64,000 nt of DNA from Candidula unifasciata (taxonomy: Eukaryota; Mollusca; Gastropoda; Stylommatophora; Geomitridae): contig CAJHNH020004580.1 in the NCBI GenBank assembly GCA_905116865.2, positions 127,001 through 191,000 of the forward strand, read 5' to 3'. A model generated the notes under the pieces. It did no database searches. It worked only from the letters and a program-made list of their open reading frames with translations, and was not told the origin of the DNA. Shown here piece by piece: positions 12,012 through 22,800 of the stretch. Position numbers and translations under genes: made by a program. The stretch's first letter is position 1. Each line of letters starts with the position of its first letter.

Positions 12012-15000
12012 CTGAAACAGCAGCAGAGAGGTGTCAGCTAATGTAATCAAGCAATTCCCTCAGTTGGTAGATCAATCAATCAGGTGTCATCTCCACAAGG
12101 ATGGCTGGCCACAATGGGTCTCCAAAACACCCTGGATTACAATCTTTCATAATAACTGTTCATCCATTTCTTGATGTAGAAACTTCTACTTGTATCACTG
12201 TCTGCCTCTTGTTCCCTTGCTTTTTAACTATTCATTCCAATATGGTTTTTATAAGAGTGTTATGCCATTAAATACAGCAGAAATACTTCACTTGTCTCTT
12301 GTTTACTTTCAGCAGCGTTCTTCTTTCATTCCCAGTCTCCTGAGAGCCTCTGTATCAGAGTGTGTGTTTTTCCATGAAATATACCAAAACCTGATTATTA
12401 ACACAAACTTACTCGGTTAACACAGACACAATTTTGGTCCCAGCAGAGATGCATTAATATCAAAATAAAAAAATTATAAAAATCACACCTCGGCAGATTT
12501 CACCTAATTTTTCAACATAAGGCTGACTATCCATGATTCACTTTAATATTCTGCACTGGCTCTATATAGCTCTCAAGAGCCAACTACCTCACCTCAACTG
12601 ATTTAGAGAGTATTCTTTTTTCCCCCTGTTTGTCTTGGACTCTTTTCACGCCTTCAGTATGTTCGGCAATTAGTGCTGGATATATTTTTTAGACCAGTCA
12701 GCACTCAGTGGGTCAACATCCTGCCGACTGCCTTTACTTCCCAGGACATTACACAGCACCCACAGGCTGGGTCGACCTAGGAGCCAAAGAGATTGAACCA
12801 AAGACCTTCAGGCGTGCTCCAGCATCTAACCACTATACCATAGGACTTATTATGAATCAGTAGGTCCGTTATAGAATGTCCCTCTTGTTATGGCACCCCG
12901 GAAAGTCTTTCTTTTTTCTACTCATTCCTAGCCCTAGGTGCTTTCATAGCCAATCCATCTTCAGTGTCTTGTATCCATCTTTGCAGAGGTCAGCACTTTA
13001 ACTCTCTTGCAACTGCTATGCCTATATATCATACAAATGACAAAGGTAAGCTAAAGGAGCGCTGACACTCAACAACACACAGGATGGTTGGAGAACTTAC
13101 AGCTGGTATAGCGCTGGGGTTGTAGGCAATCTTCTGTGGAGGCAGCGGTATGTACTTGGCTGGGAACACACTGTCGCAGCACAACACCAGCAGCTGAAAG
13201 TCAACAATGCAACTCTCTCAGCATAACTACAGTCAACAATACAACTCTCTCAGTATAACTACAGTCAACAATGCCACTCTCTCAGTATAACTACAGTCAA
13301 CAATGCAACTCTCTCAGCATAACTACAGTCAACAATGCAACTCTCTCAGCATAACTACAGTCAACAATGCAACCCTCTCAGCATAACTACAGTCAACAAC
13401 AACAGCCCAGCAATTATCCACCAAGTAAAACAAAATATAACAGATGGACGATGTGTCACAGAAATACTTCTTCTCCATAGCATTCACTGGCTGTAAACTC
13501 CAGTGGAAATCTCTGGTTGGTCATCCACACTTGGACTTTGGGTTTTTCCAGAACTGGAGTTTAACGTGATCATGCATTTTACAGATCTGGCTTATTTATA
13601 TGCAGACTGTTGGTTCTTTGCCTCACAGGCAGAAGCTCTCTGATTGTGAAGGAAACATTCTAATCAGACGCCTCCTATGACATGCTTACTAGGAGATGAG
13701 TAGCGGAGGGGGGCAGGGATAGATCTATTCTTTATTCTCCAAAATGAAACCACGGCAACCCATACAGGGAGCAGAACAAAGCATGTTCAACCAACTCCCA
13801 AAAAATACAAATATTTGGGGGCAGTCATAACAAATGGGAGACGTATCACTGAGAAAAAGAGCTGGATAGGCCAGGCAAAAGATGTAGTTGAGAAGATGAC
13901 AAATATCCAATGCAAAAAGTCCTTTTCACTGAAAGCGGGACAGGAAGTTTTGAAAATTATCTTCAGCAGCAGTCAGCTCAGAAAAAAAAACTGTCAACCC
14001 TATTCTTCTGTATAGCAGTGAATGTGGTCTGTAAACAACAAATGAGGAAGAGCTGTGAGATAGCATATTGCTATCTGGGACAAATGCAGACACCTTGAAC
14101 TTACAAAGTTTATGGGCAAAGTTAAAGAAAGCAGAAAATGAGATGCAACTATAAAGCACAATATAACAGTAGATGCAACTCTAAAAGTTGATGCAATATA
14201 ACATGAGATGCACCTATAAATATTGATGCAATATAGCATGAGATGCAACTATAAAGTTTGATGCAATATAACATTAGATGCAACTTTACAAAAATTATTG
14301 TTATTTGGGAATGTGATAAGAAAAAAGGCTTTGAAGATACTGAGATTCAGTCAAGCTTTGGTTTGAGGTCTGTTGACAATATAGTATTTGAATGCTCTAA
14401 AAACATATAAGGTAACTGTCATTCACAAACACTCACACATGTATTATCTGCACATACTACAATTCACAAACACACATAATAACTTACACATTTTCAACTC
14501 ATAACGTATAAACACAGTGTCCCCTCAACATTCACCCCACTACATTTAAACACAGTAGCACTTGTAAGTTCTACACCTCACACTCATCCCTTTCTCTCTC
14601 TCTCTCACATACACACACACCCACATTTATGAACAACATTCCCAAAACACACACACACATCCACTCCTATGAACAACATTCCCAAAACACACAGGAAATA
14701 CTCACCAATCCAAGGATCAAGCCAACAACAATAGTTAAGACAGCAAAAATCACATAACATAACCACTCCGGTATACCATAGACTTCTGTTAGTGTGCTGT
14801 ATATACCCTAAAAAAAACAAATACAATAATACAACCGTTTATTTACTACACACACACACAGAGAACGATGAACAAACTATATTTTCAAAGGGTCACAAAT
14901 TAGGCACGCAGGCCTGTCTTACATTGGGCCCTTCCAAATTCCCATCTTTGACACAGCAGTTGTATTTCATCAATAAAGCATGTTATGTTCATGTAATAAT

Positions 15001-18000
15001 ATGCATATTAAAAGAGAGAGAGAGAGAAAGAGACAGAAAGAGTATCTAGACAGATAAGTGTAGATGAAGCACATAGAGATGGTAAACATTACAGATGAAA
15101 GGAACATTTTAAAAGATGAACTGAACTGTCACCAGCAATCTGATAACAAACCTGTAACAACCGATACTCTAGCTCTAGTTTTTATTCCCCCCCCCCCCCC
15201 CCACACATTATCAGAATTCTTCTACTAAAAAAAAAAAAACCATACCTCCACCGCTTCCACCCCTGGCATTCATTCACAAACAACAAACCAGTGCAGTTTA
15301 CATTAACTGTGTGTTGTCCATCTAGATGATGATGACCACTCTTTTTCATCAAGTATGAGTACAAAGATGACTGATGAGGCCGATGCGGGCCCGAAAAGTT
15401 CTTGGACAGTGAGGACAGGGAATGAGCGTTGTGCCAGGGAGGGGGTCTCCTGTAGTTGCCTTTCTGTCCACCCTTTTCTTAATCAGTCTTGCTGTTCTGT
15501 TTGCTTCACATGTAGCCGCAACCTTGTGTAGAGCCGCACGCCATGCCTTTCGGTCTTGAGAGGCAGCCTCCCAATTGGTGTCATTCATCCCCAATGCTTT
15601 GAGTGAAGACTTCAGGCGTTTCTTTTGCCGGCCTTGGGAAAGTTTAGCATTTTGCAGCTCATCACAGAAGAGGTTTTTTGGGAGCCTGTGATCTGGCATG
15701 TGGGCCACATGACCAGCCCAACAAATCTGATACTGCATCAGTAGAGTGTGGATGCTGGGCATGGCTGCTTTCTCAAGGACTATGGTATCCGGTACTTTGT
15801 CTTGCCATCTGATCTGCATTAGTTTTCTAAGGCAGACTGTGTGAAAGTGGTTTAACTTTCTAGCCTGGCGCTGGTATACAGTCCATGTTTCGTATGCGTA
15901 CAGCAGTGTAGTTAACAAAACTGCTCTGTATACTTTAAGCTTTGTCTGCAGGGGTATGCCACTTCTGTTCTAAACATTTTTGTACAATCTGCCAAAGGCA
16001 ACGCTAGCCCTAGAGATCCTTGCATTTACTTCGTCATCAATTGTGGCGCTCTGTGAAAGATTTCATTAACTAACCAACCAAGATGACCCTAGAGACCTCT
16101 GGAAGTGTGTCATTGTTTTCAGAAGTGCTCACAAACCCACTTTAGACAAGTTCTAACATCACAATCATGTTGCATGCCCTGGGCTACCAGGACCCAAGGC
16201 TCACAGTGGCCACGTTCTATCGACCTCTCTCCGCTGTCATCTTAGAAATCAGTTCCTAACTTTGGGCATGGACAGTGTAGACAGGCTCATTATTTCCTCT
16301 CAAGTCAGAATGCACCTGAGAGGCAACAACAGTCTACCCATACAAAACTCAACTCCTGGTAGAGTACCAAAGTCCAGAATTGGGAGAACAGCTTTAGCTT
16401 TCTGCTCAAGTTTACAGCCAGTGAGCGCAAACAAAAAGAAGAAGAAGAAGAAGAAGAAGAAGAAACGCTATAAACCATGCAATCTATCTCCTGTTTAAAA
16501 CATCGGCGGTCTACTTGGAATATTACAATTAACTCGTCTGACTTGACATTTACATTAATGTTTTTTTTAAAGAAGCTATTAATTAAATAAAGACAACACT
16601 GAACACAGATCAAAATGAACGCTACTCTGCCAGTGAGAATTCAGAAGTAACATTGACAACAAGACAGCAAGGAAAAGCACAAACAAACAGCTCTCACCCG
16701 AAAGAACATCGCAGCCTTGAAAAATGCACCAAGTACACCCATCCTGAAAAAAAAAAATGTGGCCAACATTGGTTAAACAAGGATTTGTGGTACAATGTGC
16801 AGCACATGCAGAAGGGGAGCTTTAGTAGTAGACAACTGTCAGTCCCTAGGGAGCATAGAGTTGTGCCACTGGTTTTTGGGAACAGCAGGAGTGATAGTCC
16901 CTGCCACATAGGCCACATGAAAACGTACACCTTCATTCTGAGGCTGGTTTTCTCTCAGACGTCTCCCCTCTATAACTTGCTACTTTTGGCCTCTTTCAAA
17001 CTGTGACAGTCCGTCTTTCCCTGTCTACCTCTGCAGGAGTCAGGCTGCAACTGATCTCGCCCACGTGTCTGTGTCAATGTTGATATCTTTCAGGGATCTT
17101 CACATCGTAATGAATAATCTATCCATGCAAAAACTAGAGATCTAGGTCAATTATACTCCATGCTCCATTTCCTACAGCAGTCTGTACTGCCAGAGGGACC
17201 ACTTTTTAGGGCAGTGTGGGAAACAGGGGTCTTGAGCTTAAGAGTTTGGGGCAGTGTGGAAAACAGGGGTCTTGAGCTTAAGAATTTAGGGCCACTTGGT
17301 TAAGGCAGTCACCACAGACAATGCAGCTTTAAATTGCTTTTTGCCCCAGACAGAAACAAATTCTTATCAATGATTCAAACCTGGATCTCTCAAAAGATAA
17401 CCCAGCATTTCTAACTGCTTGACCTGCTGCTCCCCACTCTGACAGCAGCAATTACAGAACTGAACCACATGCTGCACACACCAGACTTTATGGTCTTTGT
17501 CCAAGGGGACTGCAGTTTTCAAATTAATTAATTTAGCTAGTTCTGTGTTTACAACGTCTGCTGCGAGGAAACAGGAATGGAATCCTTACACTATTATAGG
17601 AATGGAATCTGTAGATCATAGACTATCTTCTATGTACTCTTTAACCTGGATCTTCATTTCTGACTGTGATGTGTTGAAGGTATTGGCGTTCTTTATACCA
17701 TACTCTGTGTGTGCGCATGTGTGCATGCAAGAGTGTGTTTGTGTGCACGCATGCACACTCACATCGGAGATGTGGTTACTGAGAGTATAAGTAAATGCTA
17801 CAACAACAAACAGAACAGCCCCCCCTCGGGACAGAAACAAGTCGCAAACTGATTCAACAAAATTAGAAGCAGTCAGTCAAAGTATTTCAGAAGTGTTATG
17901 AGAAGAAATGGACTCCAGAACTTGGTTACAACTGGTAAGTTTGATGGAAAGAGAGCAAGAGGAAGGTGAAGAGATAAATGGCTGGATGGTTGAGCCATAC

Positions 18001-19850
18001 AGATGGGACGAGGCAAGAAAACTGACCTGATCTGTGAATCTGGTGATCATGTGAGATGGCTAATATGACAGTCCTTGCTTATCAAAACTGCAGATTAGAT
18101 CTTTTTAGGAGGAAATTTGGATCTTTACATTATACATTTATCTCTTTATAAAAGATAAAGTGAAATCTTCATATCACGTGCCATATTCTCTGTAGACTGA
18201 TACTGAACATTCACATCATACACCTCTACAATGATGGCACTTACTGCACTGAGCTGGGGTCTCGGTACCAGGCGACAGGCTCGATGCTGCTCCACTTCTT
18301 CTCGTCAATCAGTTCGATGAGATCTGTGGTCTTCCTGCTGCCTGAATACTGACGGAACATTCCATCTTTCACACTGCAGAGGCACAACAGTACAGACTCA
18401 AACATATTGGTCAGGTTTTTTCTGCTTCACTTAAAAAAATTAAAGTTTACATATTATTCACAATGAACTACCCAAGGGAAAAGTGTCCAATTACTGCCAC
18501 AACTTCAATCCAGTTTTTTTAAATGTTGTTTATGCAATTACCATGCTGGAGTTATAAAATGATAGCAGTGCTTGATAATTATCACACAGGATGAACTGGT
18601 TCAAGATGATGAAGCAATCTTCAGATACATTCTGGAGCACTTTAAATTTTTTAAACTTTTCAGCTCAAATAAAGTTTGAAGGTGCCTTTCAACAGATCCT
18701 GTAGTCATACATATTAATATTGTTTGTTTGCAGTCTCCTGTTGTACTAAAGTGTATGTAGTTTGATTCCTGCACCACCGTATTGTTCAACTGTTTTAGTT
18801 TTCAGAGTCAGAGTTCAATTGAGTTAATTCAAGAACCAACATCACAGCACTCTGGGCATTCCCATAAGTGCTCTGTTCCCATCTTCAGCAGCCAGTGCAG
18901 AGTTCTAATACCAATGGTGCCAGTAGCATTCTGATTATACTTCTGTCTTGCCTTTCCTCTGAGCGTTGAGTATCGGCCAGGTCCCCTCATCATTCCCCGC
19001 TGCTTCACTCTCACCCGACTGTGGTGATCTATTTCCTCCTCCAAATGGTATACATCCTCCCACAAGTCCCTAAACACATCTACCTTATCCTGCATCAATA
19101 TTCCACAAAGTTGTGCACAGCCAGCCAGTCTGTCCACCTGTTCATTTTCCAACAAACCAGCATGCCCCAAGGAAAAGATCCAAACAATGCTCTTTACCTG
19201 TGACCTCCAAAGCGAAGCAGAGTCATGAACCCTCTTAGTTCTGATGGATCTCCCTCTGTATGTTGGTGAACTCTCATGTAGCAGTTTGATTATATTTATT
19301 TAGTAACGCTTGTATTTCAACTTCAGTGGTCCAAATTAATTAACAGAAATTTATCTGAAACAAGGCTACATAAATGTATCTGAGATGACACCACACAACT
19401 TTATCTTAAATGACACCACACAAGTGTATCTGAAATGACACCAAACAAATGTATCTGATATGACACCACACAACTTTATCTGAAATGACACCACAAAAAT
19501 GTATCTGAAATGACATCACACAACTTTATCTGAAATGACACCACACAAGTGTATCTCAAATGACACCACACAAATGTATCTGAGATGACACCACACAAAT
19601 GTATCTGAAACGACACCACACAAATGTATCTGAAATGACACCACACAAATGTATCTGAAATGACACCACACAAATGTATCTGAAATGACACCACACAAAT
19701 GTATCTGAAATGACACCACACAAATGTATCTGAAATGACATCACACAAATGTATCTGAAATGACACCACACAAATGTATCTGAAATGACACCATACAAAT
19801 TAACTGTATTGCTACTTGATGACTGTTGTGTGTTTGCTGGGTTTCCAATG

Positions 19851-19894
<44 letters not shown>

Positions 19895-22800
19895 TGTGGT
19901 GCACAAAGTGGATCTGAAGCTCTGGTTTTATTTTATCTAATAAAGTAATAATGAATAATTATAATGATGTCCTGACAGAAAGACAACACTCACTGGTAGA
20001 TTGTGGGCAGCGATGTCACTAGAAACCTTCCACTAAGACCTGAAAGATAAGAAGAAATTTATGATTAAAATTTATTACCAAACAGAAATACAATAACTCT
20101 GTTAAAAAACCATTTAAAAACCTAAAAGACCTGTATAACTGCGGCCATATATCTGGGTTTTTTCCCCTCCAGTCAATCTTCAGTACGAAGATAAATAAAT
20201 CCCTTTGTGTCCAGAATATAATGTTTCAGATAACCTCTGTACAGTTCAACTTGTTCCATACCAAAAAGTTTCAAAGGAGATGCCGAAGTGAAGAAATTAC
20301 CAGGATAATTTTTCCTTGTTCATTGAAAGATCATCTTCATGGCACATCGGGCATGACCATAAGTGCTCCAATCTCCTCCGGAGTTTAACTCCAAGTGTGT
20401 TTAGGCTAACAACTCTCACAGAAATGACCATGATAAAAATTCATGAATGTTTTACTTTCAAAGCTGTAAACTGCAGAATAATTACCAGTGGAGAAGCCAG
20501 ATTTCTTTAGTATCATCTGACTAAATGTTGTCAGTAGCAAAACACAATATGTTATGAAGGAAAATCAAGGAACGGAGTTCAAGACATATCAGGCATTGCT
20601 TGACATCGGAAAGAGTTCCATAAGGTTTTCAAAACAATGCAGAAATACTGTCAAATCCAGCCGATCATGATTACACCTACAAAGGGCATACATTGCATGG
20701 AGGTTTTTTTCTGAGGGCCTATGCTTCATTAGAAAATAAAAGCACATACAATAAAAAAAACAAAGCTGTAAATCTGCTCCATCATCAGATATGTTAAATT
20801 AGGTCACTTGTTTGACTGAAGGTCACGGGTTCCGTTCACAGAGACTTATTTTTTTTTTTCGAAATTGACCCTGACCCCCAGGCTGACCCTGTCTAAAATG
20901 GGTACCAAGTTACGTCCTCGGATGTAAAGCTGACCCGCATGATGCTGAATAATTGTAGGCAAAACAAGAACTGACCCACGGCCTCACCAACAAGCATGTC
21001 CTAGGAGACAACTAATCAGAGTGCATCTGCCTGAGAGGTAAGGAACCACAAGACTGCATTTAAAACAGATAGTGATCTGTGAAAACAATTTGCAGGAAAC
21101 ACTCGGGTTCTGGATTGAAGACTAAAAAGTCCGCAGGTGGACCCAGAACTTTCCTATAGGGTTTACAATCGTTGAACACGAAAAAGCAGAAGAAGGAAAC
21201 CAAGTGCTGACTGGCCTATAAAATATGATTGTAGCATCATATGTCTTCAGGTTTTAAGGTTGAAGGTTTAAACAACAGATCAACATCACGGCACAAGGGT
21301 AGTAACTCATGTGCTCAGTTCTACTTCTAATCAAGCCTGAGTCAGAACAATCTCAGCTCAGTGCACAAACTCCGTAACCCTGACGAGGATAATCAAATAC
21401 TTTGGGTAGATTTTTTACTCCCAATTTTGCCCGGGCAGTGCCATCAGGCTACTCTTTTTGATTTCCAACTGCAAAAGGATTTTTTTTCACCTGTGCAACG
21501 ATACACACGGACATCCGATCTTACTACCCAGAAACCAGGAGAAATTACTAGAAGTCCCCGTGAAAAAATGCCAGCCTTCATCGGGGCCTCCATCACTTGA
21601 GGCAGACGCAACGCCTCGTGGCCACTGAGCCTCTAAATTGCCGGTCTGCCACTGGTACAAAGAGGGTCCTTGAAATTTCGTTTTAAAACCTGGTGGCTTG
21701 ATGAAGATGGACACTCACTAACAAAGAGAAGCGGTCACTTCACTTCATTAATGTATTTACCTGGATTTTCCGTGACGTCAATGACTGCCACCGAGATGTC
21801 TAGATCATGCCCCCAACCTGCAAACTCCTCCCAGACCTCTTTGAAAGACCTGCAAGCGGGGCACCAGGGAGCCATGCTGTGGAGACAAAGGTATGATAGT
21901 CATGACGAAGTCAAGGCAGCCGTCAAGGGAATGATACAGACAACACATCACAGTAGTGATAAATATAGCTGTATGTTCAACAGTGAAGTATGTCAGACTA
22001 CTCTACATAACACACTGATCACAAAAATGGCTATATGTTCAACACTGAAGTTGTACGTCCAACTAATAAAAGGTTAAAGTGAGGCAAATAATGATAAAGG
22101 ATTGGGCAATACATCAAACAGTGACCCTAGGGGAAGCAATCTGTTGTCGATTGATAATACTTTAAATGTCAATCCTAGGAGAAACAATCCATTGTTTGTG
22201 TAAGTTCCCATAATAATACTCTTTAATATTCAATTCTGTTTGAGGTAAGGGTTGGGGCTAACCATAACTCTAACATGAAGCAATATTAAATATTACTAAA
22301 CAATATTATGTGAAAATACACAAATATTAGCCTGTATCCCATAGATGCACCGTCTGAAGTATTGCCAAGGACTGCCTGGCTTTCACGAAAAACATAGGAA
22401 AAAGCAGGTTCTGATGTCCAGCTGAGCAAGTTCCGTATATTTGTTCCTATAGTGAAACATCACTTGGGAGATTTTTTTTCCCAACTCTTCTTGAACTTGT
22501 CCCTCATATTTTTCACAGTTTAATGCAATTCTTCTCCTGTTCTCCACTTCTGGAATGCCTCGGTGTTAGGGCAGAAAGAAACCTCAGAAATGAGCCCTTT
22601 TGTTTGCTTGGTACAGTGTCTGTAATATTTATGCGGTCCACAATCTGCATGGTCAATCTCTGGATCTGTTACCGTTATATCTTTTAACACTTATCGCTGT
22701 GGTGCCCTGACTGATGCAAATCTTGATACATGGCCAAACCATTTGATCTGTTGTCTACCTGTAAAGTTCAGTATTGGTTCTGTGAAGACTCTCCTGATAG

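Noticed and set aside
15365..15400. Hammerhead-ribozyme-like CTGATGAGGCCGATG...CCGAAAAG
   Set aside because: Stem II does not pair beyond two base pairs without a bulge. The sequence is explained as the antisense of the conserved LINE tail FRARIGLIS.
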